NCBI GenBank assembly: GCA_947253625.1
Contig: CAMYAB010000002.1
Span: 1-64,000 of the forward strand
DNA: 64,000 bases
Source of the DNA: an uncultured Porphyromonadaceae bacterium
GTDB taxonomy: Bacteria; Bacteroidota; Bacteroidia; Bacteroidales; Porphyromonadaceae
Direction: 5' to 3'
The position numbers and the translations under genes are program-made. Below the pieces are notes generated by a model. That model worked only from the letters and a program-made list of their open reading frames with translations. It was not told the origin of the DNA and did no database searches. Positions within the stretch are counted from its first letter, which is position 1; each line of letters begins with the position of its first letter. Below are positions 24,820 to 34,187 of the stretch, one piece after another.

Positions 24820-26571
24820 TCAAATGCCTATTTGTTGACGCAGCCGGTCTACACGCTCTGCACATTTTTCCTTGGCTTTGGCAAGCTCCTGGGCGTTGGT
24901 GGGGTTGGCGTGTACTTCTAGATAAAACTTGATCTTGGGCTCTGTCCCGGATGGGCGGATAGAGAGTTTTGTGCCATCTTCGGCTCGGTACTGTAGGACG
25001 TTGCTCGTCGTGGGCATCTCTAGGGTAAAGGTCTCACCCTCGTCGGTCAGGTACCCTTTTAGGTTGGAGTAGTCCAGTATCTCTACGACTCGTGATCCGG
25101 CAAGGTCTTTCAGCGGCTCGGACCTAAACTTGGTCATCATCTCCTCGATCTCCATGGCTCCGGTACGTCCGGGGCGGACTACCGATATGTTTTTTTCAAG
25201 CGAGTAGCCGTAGTCGAGGTAGATTTTGTCCAGCAACTGATAGAGGGTCAGCCCCTGCTCTTTGGCCCAGACGGAGATTTCGGCGAGTATCAGGCACGCT
25301 GAGGCGGAGTCTTTGTCTCTTACGAATGAATCCCAGAGGTATCCATAGCTCTCTTCTCCACCACCGAGGTATTCTTTTTTGCCTTCGTTTTTCCGAATGA
25401 CGTCAGCTATCCACTTGAAGCCTGTGTAGGTGTCGTATAGCTGTACGTGGTTCTTTTCGGCAATGGTCCGAATCAGATCTGTGGTGACTATTGTCTTGAC
25501 GAGGTATTGGTTTTCGGACAGTGTGTGTGCTTTTCTGCGCTGCTCGATCGCATAGTAGGCATAGAGTAGGCAGGTCTGGTTGCCATTGATGAGCACCCAG
25601 TTGCCATCATTGTCCTTGACTGCTGATCCTATACGGTCGGCATCGGGGTCACTTGCCAGTACTAGCTCTGCGCCTACTTGCTTGGCACGCTTTATAGCCA
25701 ACTCGAGTGCAGCCGGCTCTTCGGGGTTGGGAGATACAACGGTCGGGAAGTCACCACTGACTACGTCTTGCTCAGGCACAGTGTAGAGGTTGGTGAACCC
25801 TGCTTCTCTGAAGAGCTTGGGGATTATCTGTCCGCCGGTGCCGTGTATAGGAGTATAGACGATCGGGAAGTCGTGGTGCTTTTTTATGAGCTCGGGGGAC
25901 AACCGTGTCGCCAGGATGGCGGTGATGTAGTCTTCGTCCATTCGCTCATCCAGTGAGGTGATGAGGTCGCTCGGACCATTTAGCCGCACCTCTTTCATTG
26001 AGCGGATCTTGTTGACCTCACTGATGACATTTTTGTCGTGTGGTGAGATCATCTGTGCTCCATCGTTCCAGTAGGCTTTGTATCCGTTGTATACCTTGGG
26101 GTTGTGTGAGGCTGTGATCATCACTCCGCTTTGGCATCCGAGTGTCCTGATGGCATAGGATACCATAGGTGTTGGACGTAGAGCGGAGTAGAGATAGACG
26201 TGGATACCATTAGCGGCAAAGACGTCTGCCGCTATGCGAGCAAAGTCTTTGCTGTTGTGCCGACAGTCATAGCCAATGGCAACTTTCAGTTCGGTCCCTG
26301 CTCCAAATTCTTTTTTGATGTAGTTGGCAAGTCCTTGTGTGGCTGTGGCTACGTTGTATTTATTCATGCGGTTGGTTCCGGGTCCCATGATACCGCGCAT
26401 GCCACCGGTTCCAAACTCCAAGTCTTTGTAAAAAGCATCCACCAAGGGTGCCGGATCTGCAGAGTCGAGCATTTCCCTGACTTCTTGTTGGGTATCCTTG
26501 TCGTAGTCGTCCGTCAGCCATGCTTCGGCACGCTTGCGGATGTTTTGGAGTAGTTCTTCTGATAGTGCCAT
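24820..26571 (-). CDS. Phosphohexomutase (phosphoglucomutase/phosphomannomutase family)
   Basis: Interconverts hexose 1- and 6-phosphates through a phosphoserine. 583 aa. The active serine is in MITASHNPKVYNGYKAYW, the metal-binding loop in LASDPDADRIG, the sugar-binding GGEESYG motif is present, and the phosphate-binding RPSGTEPKIKFY is near the C-terminus. Length and motif spacing resemble the PGM2-like group acting on glucose 1-phosphate, but substrate preference cannot be fixed. It is a single-gene unit with its own promoter and terminator and would link malQ-derived glucose 1-phosphate or envelope sugars to glycolysis. Confidence 0.9.
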   Translation of the reverse strand: MALSEELLQNIRKRAEAWLTDDYDKDTQQEVREMLDSADPAPLVDAFYKDLEFGTGGMRGIMGPGTNRMNKYNVATATQGLANYIKKEFGAGTELKVAIGYDCRHNSKDFARIAADVFAANGIHVYLYSALRPTPMVSYAIRTLGCQSGVMITASHNPKVYNGYKAYWNDGAQMISPHDKNVISEVNKIRSMKEVRLNGPSDLITSLDERMDEDYITAILATRLSPELIKKHHDFPIVYTPIHGTGGQIIPKLFREAGFTNLYTVPEQDVVSGDFPTVVSPNPEEPAALELAIKRAKQVGAELVLASDPDADRIGSAVKDNDGNWVLINGNQTCLLYAYYAIEQRRKAHTLSENQYLVKTIVTTDLIRTIAEKNHVQLYDTYTGFKWIADVIRKNEGKKEYLGGGEESYGYLWDSFVRDKDSASACLILAEISVWAKEQGLTLYQLLDKIYLDYGYSLEKNISVVRPGRTGAMEIEEMMTKFRSEPLKDLAGSRVVEILDYSNLKGYLTDEGETFTLEMPTTSNVLQYRAEDGTKLSIRPSGTEPKIKFYLEVHANPTNAQELAKAKEKCAERVDRLRQQIGI

Positions 26572-26626
26572 TGTATGATACGTTATGCTTGTAGTGATAC
26601 TGTACTCTGTGTACGCTAGTACCTCA

Positions 26627-26634
26627 CAAAGGTA
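26627..26634 (-). promoter_or_regulatory. -7 promoter element of the phosphohexomutase gene
   Basis: TACCTTTG on the minus strand, 56 bases before the ATG, with CTTGG roughly 20 bases upstream as a possible -33. Confidence 0.5.
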
Positions 26635-26700
26635 GTAAAAACCACTCTTACCCCCAAGTTTTACTCCCTGTTTTGGGAGTCGGAGATTGTATGGACCCGG

Positions 26701-27426
26701 CTATGCTTCGAGTCCTGTGCGTAGGATTTGGTTGATGTCTGAGGATAGCTGATCGACTCCCTCAGGAGTTTGGGGGTAGTCTGCCACATTTACTTCCGGG
26801 TAAAAGGTGAGGGTGAGAGGGTGCGGGGTAGGCCAGATGGCATCGCGACTAAGGGCTTCGTACCCTCCTTTGATGGTTACGGGCAGTACCGGGGTCTTTG
26901 TGTCGATCGCAATCCTAAAGGCCCCACGCTTTAGTTTCCTCATGGATCCGTCCATTGTGCGAGAGCCTTCGGGGAATATGATGATGCTGTAGCCGTCTTG
27001 GATGGCACGCTCTGAGGCAAGAACTACTTCTCGTGCCCCCATGGGGCTTTTGTGGTCTACAAAGACAAAGCCACACTTTTCGCAAGCCCAGCCTACGATT
27101 GGGATGTTTCGGATAGCTCCTTTCAGGACCCACTTGAAGGACTGACCAAAGTAGCCGTAGAGCAAAAAGATGTCCAAAGCGCTGGTGTGGTTTGGGGTGA
27201 CTACGTAGCACTTCCCTTGCTTGATGTTTTCTCGGCCGTTTACCTCTATGGGGCATTGGAGCAGTGCCAGGGTGATGCGACTCCAAATCATACCGGGGTA
27301 CAGTGATCCAAACCTTTCTGCTCCAAGGAGAGAGGAGGCTGCAGCCGTCACTGCGCAGAGGACTGTCGCAACCAAAAACAGAGGGGTTACGAAAAGGATG
27401 TACAGCTTGTAGAGTGACTTTTTCAT
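26701..27426 (-). CDS. plsC: 1-acyl-sn-glycerol-3-phosphate acyltransferase
   Basis: Acylates lysophosphatidate to phosphatidate at the inner membrane. 241 aa. An N-terminal hydrophobic segment (about 8-35) is followed by the catalytic H(x4)D motif NHTSALD, the substrate-binding FVDHKSP region, and the FPEGSRT block. It is 25 bases downstream of the long-chain acyl-CoA ligase, so activation of fatty acids and their incorporation into phospholipid appear co-expressed. Confidence 0.92.
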   Translation of the reverse strand: MKKSLYKLYILFVTPLFLVATVLCAVTAAASSLLGAERFGSLYPGMIWSRITLALLQCPIEVNGRENIKQGKCYVVTPNHTSALDIFLLYGYFGQSFKWVLKGAIRNIPIVGWACEKCGFVFVDHKSPMGAREVVLASERAIQDGYSIIIFPEGSRTMDGSMRKLKRGAFRIAIDTKTPVLPVTIKGGYEALSRDAIWPTPHPLTLTFYPEVNVADYPQTPEGVDQLSSDINQILRTGLEA

Positions 27427-27451
27427 CGGATTCGGAGTGTAGTGGATAGGG

Positions 27452-29119
27452 TTATTTTACTAGGAAGCGTTTGATGCTCTGTTTTGGTGTTTTCTCAAAC
27501 TCCTCTTCGCGCACCTCTATCTCTTGTATGCGTTCGTAGGCCGGTAGCATTTCGTTCAGTGTTGAGCGTATGCCTCTCAGGTGTTCGTCGATTGACTCTT
27601 TTGTCGTCAGTCCCTGTGTCTTGAAAAACTCCTCATCCAGTCTTACGACGCCGACAAGGCGATTCCCATGTCGTTGGACCACGATCGACTCGGAGATACC
27701 GGGTAGCATATTGAGACGCTCTTCGATCTCTTCAGGGTAGATGTTTTGGCCGTTTGCCCCTAGGAGCATGGTCTTGATTCTTCCCTTTAGGTAGAGGTTG
27801 TGTTTTTTGTCCATGGCTCCGAGGTCTCCTGTGCGCAACCATCCGTCAGCACTAAATAGTTGCTGGGACTCCTCGGGGCGTTTGTAGTAGCCTTTGCAGA
27901 CATTTTCACCTCGCACTTGCACCTCTCCGACCATCTGACCATCTATTTCTTGGGGTGAGGCGATGCGTACTTCGCAGATGCCTTCCAGGGGCTTGCCACA
28001 GGAGGTTGGGGTGTATCTGCTGGGGCGTTCGTAGGTGATGAGGGGGCCACACTCGGTCATGCCGTATCCCACGGTGTAGGGAAAGCGTATTTTGGTCAAA
28101 AACTTCCCGACTTCATCATTTAGTGGAGCCCCTCCGATGATGAATTGTGACAGATTACCCCCCATCGCTTCGATCAAGCCATCTTTGATCTTTTTGTAGA
28201 TCAGTTGGTTGAGTCCGGGTATGCTTAGGGCGACTTTGGTCATGAGCTTGTTGAGCTTTGGCCGGAGGATATTCCGGTATATTTTTTCGATCACCAGCGG
28301 TACCGATAGGAGAAGCCTTGGGCGGACATCCCTAAATGCTTTCAGTAGGATCTTGGGAGTGGGGGTCAGTCCCAGGATATACGAGTGGGCCCCGTCGGCC
28401 AGTGGCAGCAAAAAGTTGAAGGTACAGCTATAGGCGTGCGCATTGGGTAGAAAACAAAGGATGGGTTCGCCTCGGCCTAGGATCTTCTCTTGCTGAGCAA
28501 AGTGGAGGTTGGCCACAATGTTGTTGGAGGTCAAGATTACGCCCTTGCTGTAGCCGGTGGTTCCAGAGGTGTAGTTGATTAGGATGGTGTCGTTGTTGTC
28601 CATAGTCGGGTAGACTATGTCCTCTTTCCGAAACCCCATGGGGTAGTGCTCCGAGAAGAGTTGCTCTGCATCAAGTAGCTTGGCACTCTCTAGAGAGGTG
28701 AGGTCGGTGTAGGGCTTTAGTGTGTTGTAGTCGATGGCGCAGAGGACCTTGGGCATCTCTTCTTTGCACAGCTGATTGGCATGCCCCTTGTCCACAAAGA
28801 CGGCTACGGAGTCACTGTGCTTGATGATGTTGCGGATGTCCTCTTGGTGAAAGTCCGGCAAGATGGGGACAATGACTGCCCCATAGGTGACCACTCCCAT
28901 CCAGACTATGCACCACTCTGCCGAATCCTTGCCTATGATGGATACATGATCACCTTTTTGGATCCCCAGTCGGTCGAGCAATAGATGTACTTTGGCTATG
29001 CCTTTGGCAAACTCTGCATAGCTGTAGGTGCACCCGGAGCTGTAGTTGGTCATGGCCGGCAGTGACCAGTTGTCCCGAAAGCTGACTTGGTATATCTCGT
29101 TGAATGTTTGGTCCATCAT
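27452..29119 (-). CDS. Long-chain fatty acid-CoA ligase (AMP-binding)
   Basis: ANL-superfamily adenylating enzyme, 555 aa, probably charging fatty acids with CoA. The P-loop TSGTTGYSKGVILT, the A5 motif YGMTECGPL, the WLRTGDLG motif and a C-terminal lysine region (KTPKQSIKRFLVK) are all present. The plsC neighbour downstream supports a role in recycling exogenous fatty acids into lipids. An acyl-ACP synthetase function is the alternative. A TACTTTTG -7-like site lies at 29193-29200. The 29120-29599 gap also holds repeat copy 4 and the holA promoter, and no further gene. Confidence 0.88.
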   Translation of the reverse strand: MMDQTFNEIYQVSFRDNWSLPAMTNYSSGCTYSYAEFAKGIAKVHLLLDRLGIQKGDHVSIIGKDSAEWCIVWMGVVTYGAVIVPILPDFHQEDIRNIIKHSDSVAVFVDKGHANQLCKEEMPKVLCAIDYNTLKPYTDLTSLESAKLLDAEQLFSEHYPMGFRKEDIVYPTMDNNDTILINYTSGTTGYSKGVILTSNNIVANLHFAQQEKILGRGEPILCFLPNAHAYSCTFNFLLPLADGAHSYILGLTPTPKILLKAFRDVRPRLLLSVPLVIEKIYRNILRPKLNKLMTKVALSIPGLNQLIYKKIKDGLIEAMGGNLSQFIIGGAPLNDEVGKFLTKIRFPYTVGYGMTECGPLITYERPSRYTPTSCGKPLEGICEVRIASPQEIDGQMVGEVQVRGENVCKGYYKRPEESQQLFSADGWLRTGDLGAMDKKHNLYLKGRIKTMLLGANGQNIYPEEIEERLNMLPGISESIVVQRHGNRLVGVVRLDEEFFKTQGLTTKESIDEHLRGIRSTLNEMLPAYERIQEIEVREEEFEKTPKQSIKRFLVK

Positions 29120-29384
29120 GGCTGTTTATGCTTTTAGTTGTTGAGTTGGCTAGTATCTGAAAAAAAGATTTCACACTTTGTGTTTGTTTGAGCAAAAGTA
29201 ACTATTTTCTTGCACATTCCCCAAAGATCTGTGCGGTGTTTGTCCGGCGGGATTGACTTTGGGAGCTTTGATAATCTCTGATCGGGAGTGGTTTTTCCCT
29301 TCCTGTTTTGTTCCTTGGTAGATGGCTCTTCAGGTGGACGGTCATGTCGTGCCAAAATTCACGGTTGTGATCGCACTCACTTTT

Positions 29385-29465
29385 TTCTATCCGTGAACCC
29401 TTTTGCTTCTATCCGTGAAAAGTTTCTCTTCTATCCGTGAAACCATTTGCTTCTATCCGTGAAAA
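29385..29465 (+). repeat. 22-bp repeat array, copy 4
   Basis: Units at 29385, 29407, 29429 and partial 29451-29465, exact 22-bp period. The first unit has GAACCC in place of GAAA. The array ends GAAAAAAAC, as does copy 8. It lies in the divergent region between the acyl-CoA ligase and holA. The conserved tail is not obvious here. Confidence 0.95.
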
Positions 29466-29558
29466 AAACAGGGTGAGGTAATCTCGTGACACTCAATAGG
29501 GTAGGAGGACGTGCCTGGATAGGGGAAAAAGGTCGGACATCGTGGTCCAAAAAATACT

Positions 29559-29566
29559 TATCTTTG
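29559..29566 (+). promoter_or_regulatory. -7 promoter element of holA
   Basis: TATCTTTG, 34 bases before the ATG at 29600. It places the transcription start downstream of the alternative GTG start at 29486 and so supports the shorter protein. Confidence 0.6.
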
Positions 29567-29599
29567 TTAGGACAAAGTCGAAATTTTATCCGAGCCACA

Positions 29600-30655
29600 A
29601 TGCCCTATACAGACAAGCCACAGGAGGTGCTGAGAGCCATAGCACCTACTCAAAAGCCCTATCCCATCTATGTGTTGATGGGGGAGGAAGAGTACTTTAC
29701 GGATCGGATAGAGCAGAAGATTTTGCGCACCTATATGCCGGAAGAGAGCGAGCGGGACTTCAACTACCGGCTGTTGTACGGGATGGATACTTCACCGGAG
29801 GAGATTGTGGCATCGTGTCGTCGCATTCCGCTTGGGGCTGAGCGGACGATCACGGTGGTGCGTGAGGCGCAGAACCTCATGCGCGGTACCGGAGACGGTG
29901 CCGGGAAGCAGCCACTAGATGCTTTGGTCCAGTTGGTCGATCATCCGGTTCCTTTTAGTGTCTTGGTTCTTTGTTTCAAGGGGCGTTCTCCGAGCCGACG
30001 CGCCAAGGTGCTCAAGGAGATCGAAAAGGTGGGGCTGGTGGTGAGCTCTCCAGCTGTCCGTGAATACAACTTGGATAACTACATACTGCCACTGGCACAG
30101 GAGTGCGGGCTCTCGCTCTCCATGGACGCTGTCCGTGCCATCCGTGAGCATATCGGAACGGATATCGGGCGTCTCAGTAGTGAGCTGGATAAGCTGGCTA
30201 TGGCACTGGGACCTACGGAGCGACAACAGGTGACGACCGATATGGTCCTGAAATATACCGGGCTGAATAGGGAGTATTCTCCTTTTGACCTTAGGCGCGC
30301 CCTTGCGACCAAGGATGCAGGCAGAGCTATGGCCATAGCACGGTCGCTCGCAGAAGATGCCAAGCGGGTCCCGGTACAGGTGATTGTTCCGATCCTTTTT
30401 TCCTACTTCTCCAATCTGCTCATAGCCTTTTATGCCAGGAGCAAAAACCGGCAAGAGGTCATGAAGTATATTGGACTGGACAAGGAGTATCAAGTGAACG
30501 ACTACATGCTGGGACTCCAAAACTACCGCCCTGGCAAGGTGTCTGCAATCATTACCTACCTACGCAAGATCGATGCTAGGAGCAAGGGTATGTACTCGGA
30601 TGAGGGTGATCCGGATGCAATCCTCATCGACCTGGTCTTGATGATCCTAAACTAA
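29600..30655 (+). CDS. holA: DNA polymerase III delta subunit
   Basis: Clamp-loader subunit that opens the beta clamp. 351 aa from the chosen ATG (MPYTDKPQEVLRAIAPTQKP). PIYVLMGEEEYFTDRIEQKI matches the HolA beginning, and the rest shows the family's AAA-like core and helical collar (LSSELDKLAMAL, RSLAEDAKRVPVQ). A GTG-initiated frame from 29486 would add 38 residues, but it starts upstream of the -7 element. The NUDIX gene follows after 42 bases. Confidence 0.9.
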   Translation: MPYTDKPQEVLRAIAPTQKPYPIYVLMGEEEYFTDRIEQKILRTYMPEESERDFNYRLLYGMDTSPEEIVASCRRIPLGAERTITVVREAQNLMRGTGDGAGKQPLDALVQLVDHPVPFSVLVLCFKGRSPSRRAKVLKEIEKVGLVVSSPAVREYNLDNYILPLAQECGLSLSMDAVRAIREHIGTDIGRLSSELDKLAMALGPTERQQVTTDMVLKYTGLNREYSPFDLRRALATKDAGRAMAIARSLAEDAKRVPVQVIVPILFSYFSNLLIAFYARSKNRQEVMKYIGLDKEYQVNDYMLGLQNYRPGKVSAIITYLRKIDARSKGMYSDEGDPDAILIDLVLMILN

Positions 30656-30697
30656 TCGTATGAAAGTCCTCTTTTTTATAACCAATAAATAAGTACC

Positions 30698-31288
30698 ATG
30701 TCTACATCATCCAAACAATCCTCGGTGGTGACACATCCCTTGGCACAGTTTAAGTATTGTCCGAAGTGTGGCGGAACGGACTTTCGGATCATCAACGACA
30801 AGGCTCGTCGCTGTGATGCCTGTGACTTTACCTACTACTTCAATCCCTCTGCCGCTGTCGCATGCTTGGTGACCGACAAGATGCACAATATCTTGATCTC
30901 TGTCCGTGGCAAGGAACCGGCGCTAGGTACATATGACTTGCCGGGGGGCTTTGTGGATCTCAGCGAGTCGGCTGAGGAGGGAATGGCTCGCGAGCTACTC
31001 GAGGAGACCGGTATTCACTACTCTAGGGGAATGAATGAGGGGATTACTTCACCTCTCAAGTACCTTTTTAGCCTGCCAAATATCTATCCGTACTCGGGTT
31101 TTGAAGTCCATACATTGGACCTATTTTTTCACCTTGAACTGGAGACGGTCATGCCTTATGTGGGTGAGGGACAGGATGATGTGGCGGAGCTTGTGGCATT
31201 GCCGATAAAGCAATTGAGACCTGAGGACTTTGGGCTGGAGAGTATCCGTAATGCCGTGAGGCTGGTTTTGGCGGGCCACTATTTTTAG
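30698..31288 (+). CDS. NUDIX hydrolase with zinc ribbon
   Basis: 196 aa. An N-terminal zinc ribbon (CPKCGG ... CDACDF, about residues 24-46) is followed by a Nudix fold with the box GGFVDLSESAEEG then ARELLEETG. This architecture resembles NADH pyrophosphatase (NudC), but the protein is shorter and lacks the NudC N-terminal domain, so the substrate (dinucleotide or ADP-sugar) is open. It probably shares the holA transcript and precedes the GT9-like gene by 3 bases. Confidence 0.88.
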   Translation: MSTSSKQSSVVTHPLAQFKYCPKCGGTDFRIINDKARRCDACDFTYYFNPSAAVACLVTDKMHNILISVRGKEPALGTYDLPGGFVDLSESAEEGMARELLEETGIHYSRGMNEGITSPLKYLFSLPNIYPYSGFEVHTLDLFFHLELETVMPYVGEGQDDVAELVALPIKQLRPEDFGLESIRNAVRLVLAGHYF

Positions 31289-31291
31289 GCT

Positions 31292-32239
31292 ATGACGACA
31301 CCCCGTAGCTTTATCCTCCTCTGCCTATCGGTATCTCCATATGATCTGGCGATGGTTATGCCCCTTATCTATGATGCCGCTCAGCGTCAGTCGGGGTGTA
31401 CTTTTGTGGCCGTGACCTCGCACAGCTTGGCCTATCTTTTTGTCGACCCTCCCGCCAATCTACAGGTGCTTTCGTATGATCGGCCGGGGCAGGGCGTTTG
31501 GCCGGTGGTGCGCGAACTGAAGCGGATTGCCCCCAAGGGCGTTGTGCTGGATCTTTTTCCCGGAAAAGCCTCCTGGACTATCCGAGGAGTGCTGTGGCTC
31601 CTCGGGTATCGTGTGACAAAGGCTCGTGGCTTGGCAAGCGTAAGGCGTAGAATCGAGAAGCAGTCACGAGTCTCCTCCGATGGCTCTACTCCCGGAATAC
31701 ACTTATTTTTCGCTCAGACGATGCGTCGTGTGGGGATGGATGTCGGTGCCGGTGCGATCCTTCTACGACCTCAGCCGACTAAGTGTGTGGGCATGGCGAT
31801 GGGTAGGGATCCAAAAGGCCGACTCTGTCCATCGGATATGCAAATAAGAATCCTACGGGCTTTGCTTGTTGCGTTGCCGGAGTTTAGGGTTGTCTTTTAT
31901 GCTTGTGCAGATAGCAAACTGCCGGAGGAGGGCTTGACGTCTGATGAGCGGAGCCGTATCGTGGTGTGCAGTGCGGTCGGAAGTGATGAGGAGATACACC
32001 ACGTGGCTACCCTAGGATGTCTGATTGGTACAGACTGCCTCTCTTTGCAACTAGCGGCCATGGTCGGGGTGCCGGTAGTGGCCCTATATCTGGAGCCACA
32101 GCCTACTCTTGCTTGTAGGCCCTATCGTGTGCCTAGAGAAAACTGTATCGCTCTCCCCACGCTTGAGCCTGGACAATCGTCCGAAGCTCTCCCGTCTAGA
32201 GTGGTGGAGACAGTACGTCGAGCCCTTGCTAGGGAGTGA
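31292..32239 (+). CDS. Glycosyltransferase family 9-like protein
   Basis: 315 aa. The overall pattern resembles the heptosyltransferase-like GT9 family: two Rossmann-like halves, the later one containing VATLGCLIGTDCLSLQLAAMVGVPVVALY, where the D-(T/S)-x2-x-H-x-A-A-A-x-G-x-P block normally lies. Here the usual histidine position is replaced by leucine or glutamine. Such enzymes extend lipopolysaccharide core. Whether this divergent copy is active is uncertain. Its 3' end overlaps the convergent DUF2284 gene by 11 bases. Confidence 0.65.
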   Translation: MTTPRSFILLCLSVSPYDLAMVMPLIYDAAQRQSGCTFVAVTSHSLAYLFVDPPANLQVLSYDRPGQGVWPVVRELKRIAPKGVVLDLFPGKASWTIRGVLWLLGYRVTKARGLASVRRRIEKQSRVSSDGSTPGIHLFFAQTMRRVGMDVGAGAILLRPQPTKCVGMAMGRDPKGRLCPSDMQIRILRALLVALPEFRVVFYACADSKLPEEGLTSDERSRIVVCSAVGSDEEIHHVATLGCLIGTDCLSLQLAAMVGVPVVALYLEPQPTLACRPYRVPRENCIALPTLEPGQSSEALPSRVVETVRRALARE

Positions 32240-32828
32240 GCAAAGCTCCTATGTAGAGGTAGTAGGCGGGCACAGTGTCGGCCGTACCCCATAGCATGGG
32301 GACCCCTAGTAGCTCTGAGGCTGATCGCGAAAGGTCAAAACCCAACTGCTCCAGTGAGTGGCGTGCGTATGCCTTGTGTCTGCAGGGGCGTGGCGGTGTG
32401 GCTAGGCGTGTGCATTGCCCATCAGGGCATAAGTGGCACTTTCCCGGGAAGAAAGCTTCTGAGCCGGGGTGTTCTTTTTCTTTTGTCAGTAGGAGGGGGT
32501 CAACCCGCTTCCGAATGATCCGAGCCAATTGGTACGCTAGGTCATACTTTTCTGCCGCAGAATATCGTTTCTCCCTAAGGATGGTGGGCATCATCACTTG
32601 GAATCCGTACAGATGCACCATAGAGTAGGGTAGGAGGTGACGGATGGGATCAAACCCAAGAGGAGGACAGACCCACTGCTGACCGTAGTTGTGGCACGCT
32701 TTGCAGCAGTCGAGAAAGCGTGTGACGTCCTGAAACTCCGACTGATACCTGCTCAGGGCTATTGTGTGGGTGTGGTACTTGATGTCAAGCGACTCGAGTA
32801 GCCCTACCGGTCCTGTCTCTACACTCAT
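32229..32828 (-). CDS. DUF2284 predicted metal-binding protein
   Basis: 199 aa, rich in cysteine: CKACHNYGQQWVCPP near residues 42-56 and CHLCPDGQCTRLATPPRPCRH around 131-151. This is the DUF2284 pattern of putative iron-sulfur or zinc proteins; function is not established. It is convergent with the GT9-like gene (11-base overlap) and lies 88 bases from the mdh stop on the same strand, after the mdh terminator, so it probably has its own promoter. Confidence 0.8.
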   Translation of the reverse strand: MSVETGPVGLLESLDIKYHTHTIALSRYQSEFQDVTRFLDCCKACHNYGQQWVCPPLGFDPIRHLLPYSMVHLYGFQVMMPTILREKRYSAAEKYDLAYQLARIIRKRVDPLLLTKEKEHPGSEAFFPGKCHLCPDGQCTRLATPPRPCRHKAYARHSLEQLGFDLSRSASELLGVPMLWGTADTVPAYYLYIGALLTP

Positions 32829-32836
32829 TGTATCCT

Positions 32837-32886
32837 AAAAAAAGATAGCCGAAGCGCACCGCATTTCAGGGTGTGCCTCGGCTATC
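32837..32886 (-). terminator. Terminator of mdh
   Basis: On the minus strand GATAGCCGA pairs with TCGGCTATC, extended inward by an imperfect GCACACC/GGTGCGC helix, then seven T (32843-32837). Confidence 0.9.
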
Positions 32887-32916
32887 ATTGGTTTGGTTGA
32901 AAAAGGGTGTAAGCGC

Positions 32917-33918
32917 TTATTTGAGGTGAGGGTTGAGTGTGCCCCAATCTTTCACTTCAGGGATGAGCCCCATCTTGATCACTTGATCACGGAGATCTTT
33001 GAGGTGCTCATACGATGCGTCAAGCTCTGCAATCTCTTTTGCGGTACCCTTTACTTCTCCATAGTGTACACCGTTTTTGTCAATGGTGGTCTCCATAGCC
33101 ATCATGATGTTTTGGTAGCGATCGTTCTTCACGAAGCAACCTGCCGGCCAACGGAATGCCTCTCCACCCATAGCCGCACGGATCATTTCGATAGAGCAGT
33201 ATGCCGGGCTTTGGAATGAGGAGCGACCACGTAGCTTGATGATGTTGGCACCACCCTTGACCACTTTTTGGCGGATTTCAGCCCACTCCTCATCCGTAAG
33301 TTTGTCCGTTCCGATGAGGTCTGTGAGAGGTTTGCCATCTACCTTGGCAGTGGAAGCAAATACAGCCATTTGTTCACCGTGGCCACCATAGGTACGGGTG
33401 TTGGTCACTTCGCTTTGTTTGAGACCAAAGTGCTTGGCCAGCTCACTTTGCAGACGAATGCTATCCAGTGCTGCAAGTGTTGTTACGCGAGAAGGTTCGA
33501 TGCCAGAGTGGATCAGGGTCACGAGACCGGTGATGTCAGCAGGGTTGAAAATAATGGTCACGTGCTTTACATCCGGGCAGTACTTCTTGATGTTGTCACC
33601 CAGCTCAGCAGCAATCTTGGCATTGCCGGCGAGTAGATCCTCGCGGGTCATCCCCTCTTTACGAGGTGCGCCACCGGAGGATACAATGTACTTGGCATCC
33701 TTGAAAGCCTCCTCGGGCTTGTCGGTGAAGGTGATGTTCATGCCCTCAAAGCCACAGTGTCTCAACTCCTCGACCACACCCTCCATTCCTGGTAGGTAAA
33801 CATCGTATAGGCAGAGGTTGGGTGTTAGGCGCATCATGCATGCTGTCTGAGCCATATTGGAGCCAATCATTCCTCCGGCCCCAATGATCACTAGCTTTTC
33901 GTCTGTTAGAAAGTTCAT
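32917..33918 (-). CDS. mdh: Malate dehydrogenase
   Basis: NAD-dependent interconversion of oxaloacetate and malate in the reductive branch leading to succinate. 333 aa. The nucleotide-binding GAGGMIGSNMA, the substrate loop GGAPRKEGMTREDLL with its arginines, and the catalytic histidine in TYGGHGEQMAVF are visible. It is a single-gene unit with promoter and terminator. Together with the methylmalonyl-CoA decarboxylase operon it fits succinate/propionate fermentation. Confidence 0.94.
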   Translation of the reverse strand: MNFLTDEKLVIIGAGGMIGSNMAQTACMMRLTPNLCLYDVYLPGMEGVVEELRHCGFEGMNITFTDKPEEAFKDAKYIVSSGGAPRKEGMTREDLLAGNAKIAAELGDNIKKYCPDVKHVTIIFNPADITGLVTLIHSGIEPSRVTTLAALDSIRLQSELAKHFGLKQSEVTNTRTYGGHGEQMAVFASTAKVDGKPLTDLIGTDKLTDEEWAEIRQKVVKGGANIIKLRGRSSFQSPAYCSIEMIRAAMGGEAFRWPAGCFVKNDRYQNIMMAMETTIDKNGVHYGEVKGTAKEIAELDASYEHLKDLRDQVIKMGLIPEVKDWGTLNPHLK

Positions 33919-33964
33919 AGGTTCTTATTTTTATTGAGGTTGAAAATAGTCATTTTCTTACCCA

Positions 33965-33972
33965 CAAAGTTA
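33965..33972 (-). promoter_or_regulatory. -7 promoter element of mdh
   Basis: TAACTTTG on the minus strand, 47 bases before the ATG, with TATG in the -33 position. Confidence 0.5.
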
Positions 33973-34095
33973 ATCAAGATCCAGGAGAATACATAATTAT
34001 TTCTTTAGAAAATGGATCACTGAAATCAGTGGAATGTCTCTAGAGCTTGATCTGCCGGGAAGGGCAGTTGTATTGGACATTGTCCGAAATAAGAT

Positions 34096-34134
34096 GAGGG
34101 TGTACCGAAACAGTTGTTGTCTCGGCACACCCTC
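34096..34134 (-). terminator. Probable terminator of rpsP
   Basis: A 13-bp stem with one mismatch, GAGGGTGTACCGA (34096-34108) and TCGGCACACCCTC (34122-34134). There is no long U-run on the minus side. The right arm and its continuation ACACCCTCTCTTGT recur in the cydB terminator. Confidence 0.6.
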
Positions 34135-34187
34135 TCTTGTCTAGATTATCGTCTGTGGAGTCGCCTCTGTAGACGATGCTGTGACTA